From positions 13,372-48,210 of the forward strand of contig NAOQ01000029.1 in the NCBI GenBank assembly GCA_002751075.1: a stretch of DNA of 34,839 bases, given 5' to 3'. The translations under genes and the position numbers were made by a program. Source of the DNA: Ichthyophonus hoferi. Taxonomy: Eukaryota > Opisthokonta > Ichthyosporea > Ichthyophonida > Ichthyophonidae. Positions 12,079 to 23,366 of this stretch are shown one piece after another; position 1 is the stretch's first letter, and each line of letters starts with the position of its first letter. The notes below the pieces were generated by a model. That model was not told the DNA's origin. It made no database searches and saw nothing but the letters and a program-made list of their open reading frames with translations.

Positions 12079-15000
12079 NNNNNNNNNNNNNNNNNNNNNN
12101 NNNNNNNNNNNNNNNNNNNNNNNNNNNNNNNNNNNNNNNNNNNNNNNNNNNNNNNNNNNNNNNNNNNNNNNNNNNNNNNNNNNNNNNNNNNNNNNNNNNN
12201 NNNNNNNNNNNNNNNNNNNNNNNNNNNNNNNNNNNNNNNNNNNNNNNNNNNNNNNNNNNNNNNNNNNNNNNNNNNNNNNNNNNNNNNNNNNNNNNNNNNN
12301 NNNTTTCTTTTTTTTTTTTTTTTTTTTTTTCTCGATTGTTAGTTTTTGTATTATTGTGAGCAGTTAAGTTCATCCAGAAAATAAGAAAAAAATTAAATTT
12401 TTTATACGTTTATTTTATCTGCCTAAAAAGTTAAAATTGGTGTGTGACAGGGTTTAGAAGAAACAGCCAATAAAGACTGGGCCGGTGGAGATACCTGGTG
12501 GCATGAAAAGAAAGGCCTGTTTTACGTAGACTCGTATGTTCTTTTCACTATCTTTCCATGGGTTTCCCCTAGTCTCCATATCTTAATATTCTTTTTTTAT
12601 CACTGTATTATGATCCAACAAATGACAATAAATAATAAAACACATTGCATTTCTTTTTGGTTAAAACTACCCTGTGCATAGTATGTTATAATGTTCTCTA
12701 TGTCTTATGTGATTTATATGTTGTTCTATACTGCTAACTATTGGGTTCAAAAGAGAGACACGACTAGCTGAGGTGTTGGAGTATGCTTGTAAAGATTCGG
12801 TTTCTACGACAGTAAGTTTTTTTATTTTTTTTTTAAATCTGACCTCTTGAATTGTAATATTCTATTTTCTACAATTTTTTGAGATATTAATACTATTTTA
12901 GTATCCTAATGTTACTTCTAATACCAATAACACCACCATCACTCCCTCCTTCTATGTATATGCCCAACTGTGATTAAAAGTCCTATCTATAATTATCTAC
13001 ACATTTAAGTAGTTGACATCGCCCCAACCTAACTGTGTTTAGAGTTAGTAATAAAAATGCGAGTCTGACCTGCACTTGGTCTAAATCATTTACTTATTAA
13101 GAATCACAAATATATACACTTTCAATATCAATAGATCTCTGGTAGTTTCATTAGATTTCTCTTCTTTTCTCTTTTACTCTAATTTTATTTACCCCTACCT
13201 TTCTGTCAATTATTCTAACTATAATTCCTTCGGGTAGTTGTAAAGTAATGCTTTTGAGAAGGAAAATATTTAAAGGATTGCTCTATGCTGTTACTATCAT
13301 GTTACTTTACTGTCATGCTACATTACATTAACATGTTTGTTCTAACAGTGCAGTGACATTTTATCTACCTACGAGGATGATTTGGAGGAATGGTATTTCA
13401 ATCATAGGAATGATTCGTTTCATAAGTACTTCTGTATAGACCGAGTAAAAGGTGAAAACAGGGGATAATAGGGATAGTAAATATATACCAATTGTAATTG
13501 ATATATTAAAGCTAGGGTGTGAAAAAGTAGGTTGAATAGAGGCATGTTCACTAGGATAGAGACATGGAAAAATGGAAAATATACACCGAGAAAAAGATAC
13601 GAGAAATATACGGTCATATTTGAGAACTAGTTATGCATACACCTGCTCGGGTATGGTGTTTGGCTTTGCAAGAGATTGGCGGAGCGGATTTGCTATAAGA
13701 TTTAAACTATGCAGGCGATTGGAAGGAGCATAAACTGGATTAATAATGGTTTATAAGTTGGTAACTGTTGATGTGCTGACTATTTTTGACACCAATCATC
13801 TACAGCTTGTTGCCCACCTGGGACGTATGGACCTAAATGTAAAGGTATGTATATCATAGGATGTAGTCCGCCCCCACACAATGTAGATCATTATATACTA
13901 TTGATTAATATGCATAGAACTTTTTAAAAACTATGCGGTTTTATTGGGTACTATGAATATACCTTTATGAAAAATACATAACATAATTTGTATAACTTCT
14001 TTTCCCAGATAAACAATCATGGCAACTATTACCTAGAACTGGGTATGTAATTGGGGTAGTTTTTAGAGTCATATATACACAGTATCACAACAAAAGCCGT
14101 TTCATTTCAGCTGATTCACTAAAGAAATAGGTTCAACAAATTGGTTTTGAATTTATCAACCTATACCTAAGCACATACACGACAATAATCCTATTTTACA
14201 AGTATATATATATATATATATATTCAGAAGTATTTACCAGTCATTCAACTAATAAAAGGGCGATTTTTTTGTAGATTGTCCTGTAAGCCATGTGAATCCA
14301 TGCGGTGGGCACGGAACCTGCAGTGGTGAAGGTACACGTGAGGGAACGGGAAAATGCAATTGCCATTCCGGTTATGGTGGTAATTTGTGCAATGAATGTG
14401 CCAAAGGCTATCAGAAAAACCCACATTCTACCTCTCTGGACTGTACTGGTAAGGTTTATGTGCTTTAATTTGAGAGTGGTCATGCAATATATTACAGTTA
14501 GTTATATTTATGCATGCATATGTATGTAGGTCTCTGGAGGGTTAGAGATTAACATTAATTATATGATGATATTAAGTAGTCACATACATCTCTCTCTTGA
14601 CGTACTATTATTATCAATTTTCCTATTATTTTTCTTGTTCTTAATTTTTGACATTACTTGCGTCTATTTCAACCTCTCGTGTATTTCTGTCTCATTCTCA
14701 TTTGGTCCTTGCTTCTCTTCTGGCGCTACATGTCACATTGCCTTTATCATCAGGTTGATGTGTGTAATTCACATCATTTTGTGACATCATTTTTCATTTA
14801 TTCTATGTTTATCTAATACAGCCAACACATTAGTTATGAAAGGATGGTTATGATGCTAGATTAAAACAGAGGCAAAGAATAGTTAATACATTGAAAAAAC
14901 TGGAAATGTAAGGGGAAATGATTTTAAAATTTAGCTGATAGGTTGCCTGCAAGAGCGTATGTATTTCTAAAAATATATTTAAGCAACAGTGTTCAATTCC

Positions 15001-15371
15001 TGCCTTTTCTTTCTATATTATAATATCATATCATATTTATGTCTTTATTTTCTCCTTCCTTTGTTGTTTGCCTTTGCTTTGGACAGTTTTGTTAGTTCAA
15101 TTGTAAAGTTCCCCTATTTACAATGTTTCTACGCACAGATATAGATGAATGCCTTAGTGAAACGCCAGTATGTGATGTGGAGACAGAAGTGTGCCGCAAC
15201 GTGAATGGTTCCTTTGCATGTGACCCCCTACCTAAAGAACCTGTGACGTATAAAACGGAGATAAAGGAAGAGAAAGAAGACGATATGAAAGAGGAGGAGT
15301 GTGGAATGGTGAGAAAGGCTTTGGGGATGTTTGGAGTGGGATCGAGAACGTGTGGCAAGAAGAAGGAATAG
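11748..15371 (+). CDS. CRELD-family cysteine-rich EGF-like protein (CRELD2-like)
   Basis: Likely an ER-resident or secreted thiol/chaperone-type protein. Seven exons: 11748-11867, 12451-12533, 12754-12811, 13349-13451, 13806-13844, 14275-14448, 15139-15371; 810 nt, 269 residues, all junctions phase-consistent. Domains: signal peptide at about 1-20 (hydrophobic LNSLLLLLH), CKAC (CxxC) at 28-31, a CRELD-specific helical region at about 30-120 with WWHEKKG and an EEWYF segment, CCPPGTYGPKC at about 123-133, a laminin-type EGF module at about 136-192, and one calcium-binding EGF (DIDEC...NVNGSFAC) from 193. The tail is acidic (EEKEDDMKEEE) and ends CGKKKE. Compared with human CRELD2 (about 353 residues) it lacks the furin-like repeats and second cbEGF, and has no KDEL-like signal. 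No C-terminal membrane helices are present, unlike CRELD1. Intron 1 contains a sequence gap. Confidence 0.9.
12003..12330. other. Poly-T tract and assembly gap in CRELD intron 1
   Basis: An almost pure T run of about 70 bases precedes Ns at 12079-12303, and a second T run follows the gap. The true length is unknown. All flanking exon junctions remain in phase, so the gap probably lies wholly within intron 1. The open frames spanning it are artefacts of poly-F/poly-K translation. Confidence 0.95.
14009..14042 (+). other. Possible alternative (poison) exon in CRELD
   Basis: This 34-base segment is bounded by a good acceptor (TTTTCCCAG) and donor (GTATGT) inside the intron 13845-14274. Its length is not a multiple of three. 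Including it shifts the downstream EGF exon into a frame that reaches TGA within that exon, whereas skipping it gives the conserved KCKDCPVSHVNPCGG junction. I left it out of the gene model. Confidence 0.4.
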
Positions 15372-15564
15372 ACCAGCAGTGAGTAGGCATTTTATAATGC
15401 CCAACGTTGTTAGAATACAGTGGCGTTTTAGTTTTTTCGCATGGCTTTGGCTTGGTAAGCTAGGGTTCCTATGTCTGTACTTTCAATAAGGCAGGAGTCT
15501 ATAAGCCATTGTTTCTTATTTGAAATAGGTATTTTCCTGCTTCTTATTTACATTTTTTTACTAG

Positions 15565-15570
15565 AATAAA
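15565..15570 (+). terminator. Candidate poly(A) signal of CRELD
   Basis: AATAAA lies about 194 bases after the CRELD stop codon, a usual distance for a short 3' UTR. No other canonical hexamer is closer. Confidence 0.55.
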
Positions 15571-17699
15571 AGTTGATTACTGAAGCTTCATGTTGGACCC
15601 CTGTAAGATATACCTTATATGTGTGTGTATGCTTAGCACATTTATTTATGGGGCAGAGTTATTTGTCTTTTAATTAATAGCTTCTTATTGCTACATATGT
15701 TTAACCTTATTCATGCATATTATAGTGGCATGTATCTAGATTATAAATTCCATGTCTTGGCTAATAGAATATATCAAAATCTGAGAACCCATTGCAATGT
15801 TGCGTGACTAAGGTGATAGCGAAGCTTTTTAATGGTACGGATTGTCAGTAGCGCGGAATCTCTATTAATCTCTGCCTGTATACGATGACTTATATAGTAT
15901 CAGTGAATAAATTTCTTTGTTCATAGTAGTTTGATGCCAAGAGACGTATACTTAGACTAGATAATAATAGCTTCACTTAAAAAATTATAAACTGAAAGGA
16001 TAAGTAACCTTCTTTTTCTTTAGAGCAGTAAAATATAAAATGCCGAATATGGTGCTTTTTGCGAGACACGATTTTATACTTAGATAGGCGTCATAGTTTC
16101 CGATGCGTTAGAAACTATATGCAATTAATATAGTAAGAATTGTCATCATTATGTTAAATTATGAAGATAGCGATTATTTGTTGGAATAGTTTCACTCAAG
16201 CGGTCAGATTATATTGCCTAGAACAGAAGAGGTAGAAACCTCATACGCATACGTTGCCTTGCATATGGCTTACTAAACCCACTTACCCACAAGTGAAGAA
16301 TAAACTTTACTTGTGTTTAATATAAAAAGTATTAAGTTGATAAGTAATGTGCAAGTCTGCAGGCAATGCATGATAAAAGCTTAGGAATGTTTCATATGTA
16401 GTCAAAATGTTAGGGCATTACTGACTGAATTAAGTTGAATGAACAGCCATAATTGCCTTTATGAGGTACGTTACTAGGCCACGAACTTTTGGCTTTTCTA
16501 GTGAAAACTATATGGCTTAAACGCGTCCATTCAAATCTTGTGAAGACAAATCTCTGTGCTACCAACTTGTGTATTTTATGATTAAGTACTTTAATAGCAA
16601 TTCATAATCAATGGAACCCGATATATGCTATTGTTATTTATTATTTTTTATGAAGAAAAGTCCCTTAAAGAATAAGAGTAAAAAATAACAACATATCATT
16701 AAAAGTATGAAATGGCATATAATATGATATAATATAATATAATATAATATAGTAGCGTATAATAGAATACAGTAGAATATAATCTAGTGTCATAGGATAT
16801 AGTAGAATATAATAAAATATAAAATAATATCATATAATACGTCAGAATAACATAGTTTAGAATAAATGTAGCGAGTCTAGATGTAATTGTATTCTTTATC
16901 CTACGAAGTGATTGGTGCTTCTAGGCGTTTATTTATTTACTACGAGCCAAACAACTTCCGGACCAATTATCACTGCTTGTTTCACACCTCTGTGCCGTTA
17001 TGACCAATCATAAATGAACTATAGAAACACAAATTTATGCAAAATTATTAATATCTATACCGACAAATAGCCTTAAGGTATTAAGGAAGAGCAACGTAAA
17101 TATATACTACTTTACGGGCATATTATATCACATACAAACATATATATTACATACACAATACATACACATCTTAAAGTTATGAACATATTTTTGTAATATT
17201 ACTTTAACGTTGAGGCCCTTGCTATGCCTAACAACTGAAAATGGTTCAATATCAGAGAGGCGTGTATATATATAGATGGGTTTTGCATGTAAATTGTTGC
17301 AACTAGAACCTTCATTTCTTCTTTCTCTTGCCAACTTAATTATCGTTGGCATTGTACTAAGATGGTCTGTCACCCTATCTGTTATCTTATAATAAATACC
17401 GATGGTCTGTGTGTGTGGCTCCTGCTTATCCTTTTGTACCTCAGCAGTTCAATCTCAGTGCAAGATTACAGGCTTATGGTTGTTTTTTTTGGCTTACATT
17501 TAAACATGATTATTTCCCAATTTAATTTCATTTATACTTGGAAGACTATCCAAATTTCCATGCAAAATAGCCCCCTTTTAAGTCGTCATTTTAATAGACA
17601 GACATAGTCATTTTGTTTACAGTATAACTGAAAGGGCATTGTGTATTATGAACTAAATCTATTTCCTATCTTCTTTTGTTATTTTGTTCTAATCGAACT
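15571..17699. other. Intergenic region between CRELD and the SLC38-type gene
   Basis: No exon recognised on either strand. It holds the AT-rich pentamer tract at about 16716-16860 and an 8-bp hairpin near 16096-16121 (ATAGTTTC/GAAACTAT, loop of about 10). NF-Y-like heptamers occur near 16910 and 17003. The right part should include the promoter and 5' UTR of the transporter gene. Confidence 0.5.
16716..16860. repeat. Degenerate AATAT pentamer tract
   Basis: A run of (ATAAT)n/(AATAT)n with substitutions such as AGTAG and ATAGA, keeping a roughly 5-base spacing of TA steps. Confidence 0.7.
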
Positions 17700-20600
17700 A
17701 TGAATTTAACAATAAACCCAACCCCAGTTAGTGATAATCCTGACCCAGTTATAATTAATGAAAACGTGGACGATGAAACCCAGCCGGTACTGCCTCCTAT
17801 TGAGGACCAGTCAAAGTATATATTTTGCTATTGATTTTAACACTAGAGGATTACTTGTGACTGGGTATTTAGCGATAGCATTGCATACAGATCCATGCAC
17901 ATAAATATTTCTCTATATTCCCGTATACTATGGTGCTTAATAAGTCTCTATTCTGGATTGATTACACACACGAACACCAAGCACATTCATATATATATAT
18001 ATCATGGATCTTATATCTCATTCTACCCAGGCTGGACCTACCTTTTCTTATTTAGTATATCTCCCTTCTAACATATCTATATTTTTTCTCTTATTTCATA
18101 CGCTATACCTATTCTTATTATTTTATATATATATATATGGCTATGTAGGATAGTATACATATTTCTATCAACACACACCACTTACTATATCCTACCCTAC
18201 AGTGTTCTATCCAAGGAGGAGGCAGCTACTCGTAAAGGATCCTTCTTCAGTGGGGTCGTCAACCTTTCTAATACCATATTAGGTAGGTGATAAGGTTATA
18301 TGATTGGTTGGTATACATAAATTCAATAGCCATATAAGGGTTGTTCTAAGCTAGTGGGAAAAGGATGCTATCAGTAGAAGCTACCTTATTAGTTCAAATT
18401 GGTTCTCTTAGTCTGACTCTTAACTACCACAATGGTCCTAATTGGCTGGAAATGCGAAATGATTGGATGTATACTACGTAAGAAATTATGTCCCACACCT
18501 CATAGATATCTATGTTTGGGCTTCTAAATCTATATTTAGGTATATATATTATAACCGTACATATACAACATGACATCACATCCACCTACCTTATCAACCT
18601 ACCTACCTATCTATTATAGCACACTAAACACCCACAATCACCTCCTCCTTATAGGTTCAGGACTGCTAGCCCTTCCCTCTGCTTTTGCACAGTGTGGCTA
18701 CATCTTGGGATCACTTATGTTAATACTTGCAGGGCTAGGATCATGTTTTGGTCTGCATTTAACTACTAAGTGTGCCCATAAAGTAGGGGGTTTTAGGACT
18801 TCTTTTCATGCTATTGCAGAACTTTCATATCCCAGGGTCGCCTTTTTGGCAGACTTTGCTGTTGCTATTAAATGCTTTGGTAGGTGATAGGTTGATTTAT
18901 AGTATGAGGGTTTAGGGCGTGAGTAAAGAGAGAGAGAGAGAGAGAGAGAGTGTGTGTGTGTGTGTGTGCGTGTTTGTACATGATAATTATTAGTGGTATA
19001 CGAGGATGGCATAACGATATATTTAAATGATATGGTATATGGGGTATTTATATTGGTAGTGAAATAGTAAAGAAGAATGTATATAATATTAAATAATTGA
19101 TACTCCAATAGAAACACAAAGAGTATATATTTATAACCAATATTAAGCTATTGACACAAATAGAAAAGTAAATACAAAGATAAAAAAACAAAAAAATATA
19201 AATGTATTTCAATGAAAAGTACAGTGTATAGGGAGTGAATGTATTGTAAGAACCACACATTCTCAGCACTGACATCTTCTAACCCGACTGTATAGCATGG
19301 TGTTTACTTCTATTCCTTGCTCTTGTAGTTAATATCATACTAGTATAGACTACTTATAAAGCTATGGGATATATGGACAGGAGTGGCTACGTCATACCTA
19401 GTGGTGATTGGTGATCTACTGCCTCAGGTAGTGGTTAGTATTGTCGGCCCGAAATTGGAAGGAAGCTTCGCCATGTTATATAGGTGGGTTGATATAATTT
19501 ATGATTAGCTAAATATCACGTGATTAGTCTAGTCCAAGATATGATTGGCTAAGAATATTCGGGGCGACCAGAATATTCATTCTAACACTTAAATATCAAT
19601 ACACTCCTATTTCCCTGATTAATGAAAATTAAACTACCACAGCCATTGGTTCATATATTCGCAACCACCTATAACCATTCACACATATTGTTGACTTAGT
19701 CTTACTAACGAATCGGATAGATATCAGGGCCTAGGCCCCCAACATATACATCGTTAAAAACCATGATTATAGAATATAAACAAGTGAAATATCCAGGCAC
19801 ATTCATCCAACCAATAAAATTAAGAGAATATCTTTTAAAGATTAGTAGCCAATATATTTTATTCACTATTCTTTAATCTAGGCTTCGATATACTTCTATT
19901 TGTTGTACCAATTAAACATAATTTGAGATTCATTTAAGATCTTTGAAGGGGCTCTAGAGTGGATATATTTTTAATATATTTAAAGTAGAGTTCTTATGGG
20001 ATATTGATTATTGATAAGCGGGGATTCCCTGGGATATAGACGACCGAAAGATAAAATAGAAATATAACTAAGGTTCTACATCCAAATATGGTCTGCAGCT
20101 ATCGCAGATTCTTATACAAAGCATCTATTTCCATAGATTCTTCTGAAATATTTTCATTATAATATTAGTTATTTAATTTTTTAATTATCCCTATGACTTG
20201 GGTGTTACACCCAAATATAACCAAATAAGATTTAATTATCATACTAACTACTATCCATATCCCACAGTCGAGAATTCTGGATCTCCTTTATATTGCTAAC
20301 CTTTATTGTCCCCCTGTGTTGTCTAAAGCACCTCTATGCATTACGTCATATGAGCCTATTTAGTCTCGTATCCGTAGCCTACCTGGTCGTTCTCATTGGT
20401 AGGCTGTGTACAATAATTAATTTAGATTGGGCAAGGGTTATGGGTCATGTTGTCAAGAAATACTGTTTTGTGAAGTGTTGTATTAATTAATTAATTAATT
20501 AATTAATATCTGACTTTCAATTTAATTTTTAATTTATAGGAATGAATGAATAACCACAGTAATTGGTATAAGGAAGGTATACATGGCCAAAACAAGCTCA

Positions 20601-23366
20601 CCTTGCCATCAGCTGTCCGATTATGTCTTTCTATGGCTTGTATCTCATAAAGACAGTCCCTACATTACCCTATATTAGCCTACCCTATCCTGTCCTACCC
20701 TAACCTGCCCTGCTCTTTCTTACCCTACTCTATAATACCCTACCCTACCTTATCCTACCCTACCCTACCCTACCCTACCCTATCCTATCCTACCCTATCC
20801 TATCCTATCCTATCCTACCCTACCCTACCCTATGCTATGCTATCCTATGCTATGCTATCCTACCCTACCCTATCCTACCCTACCTTATCCTACCCTACCC
20901 TGTCCTACCCTGCCCTATCCTCTCCTGTCCTGTCCTATTCAGCCCTACTCTACCCTATCCTATCCTTCCCTATCATACCCTATCCTATCCTACTCTACCT
21001 TATCTTCTGCTACCCATAGTACTTTTCCAGGTAATACCGAGCCTAGGGAAATGCCAAAGAGACGGAGTTGAAATTCCTAACTGTATTGGCCGTATTCAAC
21101 CCGTAGTCCCTCGCCTGTGTATATTTACTTCTTTACCTGTTTTTATTTTCAGTTTCACTTGCCATCAAAACCTCTGTACCATTTATAATGAAAGGGCTGT
21201 ACCTTTTAAAGACCGTGAGACCTCTATCACCAAAGTAGTGCAAGCATCTATCGGGTAAGGTCAGGGACTATAGAAGGAGTTTATTTATATTATATTATGT
21301 TAATATTATATTACATTGTATTATACTACATTATATTATACTACATTATATTATTCTGTATTATGGTATATTATATTATACTATATTATGATATATTATA
21401 TATGTTAATGTATAGCGGATAGCCAATAGCGCTTGCCTTGACTGTGGAGCATAGAAATATTAGTGTGTATTTTGTGAAGATTATTCACTGGTGTGTAAAT
21501 AGGTACGGATAGGGAGAAGGACGTGGTAAAGAAAGGGTAGGATATAAAATGAATATCTAAAAAAAGAGTTACACAAGGTTGGATAGGTGCGAAGGTCAGA
21601 TGAGCTCTAACAGGTGCATGAATAATATCCAATCATATACTACATCTCTACATCTCTGACTGACCTAGTTTCAATCGCACAGCCTTGCTACTTTCCTGTA
21701 CCTCATTGTGGCTAATTTTGGATATTTTACCTACGGCGACCACGTGACGTCTAATGTGTTGAAGCATTATCCGTATGAATCATACCTGGTGGTAGCTGGG
21801 CGATGTATGATTGTTTTCAATGTCACTACTAGTTACCCTCTACAATGCCACCCTGCCAGATTGTCTATCATGCAGATTTTTGTGTGAGTAACGATAGTCT
21901 AGAGAGAAATAGAGATGGTCATTTTAGGATATTCTGGCATTTGGGTTGTGCTTTCATTCTCTTTTCCCCCCTCTTTCTCTTTCTCTTTCTTTTTCTCTCT
22001 GTCCTCTTTTATTTTAATTATATTCCAACATCCCTTATCCTATTTCTCTATATACCTTATACAAACACCCTCTTTATTTATTATTACCACCAACCTTTAA
22101 TTGCATTGCAATGTCTTTCATGACAACCCCATATTGGATCATTTCAATTTAGCTAACCTATACATCTGTATAATTATAATATATATAGCTTATAACAATC
22201 TTGATTATACCCTATTTCAGAGGCATTGGTGGAAGTAAATGGGAGCAGGAGCCGAGAAGGTTAATTCTGTTCACGGGTAAGATTGTTATATGGTATATTG
22301 TGTATGGTGTGTGGTATAGTGTATACTATGTGTTATATTGTGTATAGTATATAGTGTATAGTGTATAGTATATGTTATATTGTATATAGTATATAGTGTA
22401 TAGTATATGTTATATTGTGTATGCTGTATAGTATATTTTACATTGTGCATGTGTATAATACATGTTGTATGGTATATGGTAAATGTTATATCCTATATCT
22501 TTTGTGGTATATCATATATTATACGTTGCACAGTATAGTGTATGAAATTTATATGGAGTATATGAATGTTTGTATCCTGACCACTTAATGCATACACACA
22601 TACATATATACATACTTACATACATACACACATACATATATACATACTTACATACATACACACATACATATATACATACTTACATACATACATACATACA
22701 CACATACATATATACATACTTACATACATACACACATACATATATACATACTTACATACATACACACTTACACGCCTACCTACCTACCAACCACACACAC
22801 AGCCATTACAGTTCTCCACATCCTAGGGACCTACCTTATCGCCCTCTTTGTCACCGATCTAGGAGTTGTCTTTGGTGTTATTGGTGCTACTGGTTCTACC
22901 ATTATATGCTATCTTCTCCCTGGACTCTTTTTCTGGAAAATGTTTGAAAAAGACCCGACACAGAAAGTGAAAAGGTATATGTTGATACTATGGGGTTATA
23001 GTGAGAGCAGATATTTCGCTATATATATATATATATGGATGTGTGGATGTTTGTGAAAATGGATGGCCATTTTACGTGTATATTTATATATAAACTAATA
23101 CATACCCACATATGTAGATATGTATGTGTGCATATATATACATGCATACATGCATACTATGCGATCTTCCTTAATAACTCAACTCTTCTACCCCCTCACC
23201 TCCTACCTACAGAGTACTAGCAGCTGTCATGGTAGTATTCGGAATGGCCATTATGTCTATCTCTCTTTCCATCCTCTTCTTGCCTAGGCACTACCTATGT
23301 GCTATTCTTCAAAAGGGTTCCAATAAGTGGGATAGTACTGGCTGTGGCATCCACGATGAGCTATAA
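17700..23366 (+). CDS. SLC38-type sodium-coupled neutral amino acid transporter
   Basis: Multi-pass membrane amino-acid transporter of the AAAP superfamily (Aa_trans domain). Ten exons: 17700-17815, 18203-18282, 18655-18879, 19381-19483, 20268-20398, 21020-21254, 21683-21883, 22221-22276, 22812-22974, 23213-23366; 1464 nt, 487 residues, all phases consistent. The acidic cytosolic N-terminus (about 1-45) is followed by TM1 with [20 protein letters not shown], where SLC38 proteins have the substrate/Na+ site. Later landmarks are [15 protein letters not shown] at about 263-277, typical of SNATs, and [10 protein letters not shown] near 309. The last helix is at about 440-460, then a short tail with CGIHDEL. 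About 11 membrane helices are expected. The exon at 21020 starts at an internal TAG acceptor, because the stronger-looking CAG at 21030 gives the wrong phase. I cannot assign a specific SLC38 member or its membrane (plasma or lysosome). Confidence 0.9.
18926..18970 (+). repeat. (GA)n(TG)n compound microsatellite
   Basis: An AG dinucleotide run switches to TG repeats just after the third exon of the SLC38-type gene. It is likely length-polymorphic. Confidence 0.9.
20655..21010 (+). repeat. CCTAC/CCTAT pentamer minisatellite
   Basis: About 350 bases of 5-bp repeats (CCCTA, TATCC, TATGC, TACCC variants) fill the end of the SLC38-type intron 20399-21019, ending nine bases before the next exon. 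A pure (CCCTA) block of at least five units lies near 20755-20785. Its complement, GGGTA repeats, meets the G3N2G3N2 rule for G-quadruplexes on the template strand. The unit is one base short of the animal telomere repeat. Confidence 0.92.
21283..21400 (+). repeat. TTATA pentamer tract
   Basis: Degenerate (TTATA)n with ACTACATTATATTATACT sub-blocks, in the SLC38-type intron directly after the exon ending at 21254. Confidence 0.75.
22288..22480 (+). repeat. TATAGTGTATAG-type repeat
   Basis: Degenerate repeats of GTATA/TATAGT with recurrent TATGTTATATTGT blocks roughly 45 bases apart, in the SLC38-type intron 22277-22811. Confidence 0.75.
22597..22770 (+). repeat. 32-bp minisatellite, about five copies
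   Basis: Tandem unit of about 32 bases composed of CATA/CACA steps with a fixed TATATACATACTTA block. Some copies carry an extra CATA. In frame it would read as a T/H/I/Y peptide, but it lies inside an intron that splices cleanly to the exon at 22812. Confidence 0.85.

Noticed and set aside
11806-12373. Long open frames of poly-F / poly-K with X residues
   Set aside because: They are translations of the poly-T run and the N gap inside a CRELD intron.
16096-16121. ATAGTTTC/GAAACTAT hairpin
   Set aside because: An eight-base stem with a ten-base loop is expected by chance at this scale, and nothing nearby gives it a role.
17362-17607. 81-codon plus-strand frame just upstream of the SLC38-type start
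   Set aside because: Hydrophobic but without family motifs, and it stops before the exon at 17700. It probably lies in the promoter or 5' UTR.
20832-21071. Two overlapping plus-strand frames rich in S, Y, P and L
   Set aside because: They translate the CCTAC/CCTAT minisatellite. The real exon starts at 21020 in another frame that reaches FTCHQN.
21030-21149. CAG acceptors at 21030 and near 21151 as exon starts for the SLC38-type gene
   Set aside because: Both give stops or the wrong phase. The TAG acceptor before 21020 keeps the frame through [12 protein letters not shown].
22570-22947. 125-codon open frame rich in T, H, I and Y
   Set aside because: It is a translation of the 32-bp minisatellite in an SLC38-type intron, running out of frame into the real exon at 22812.
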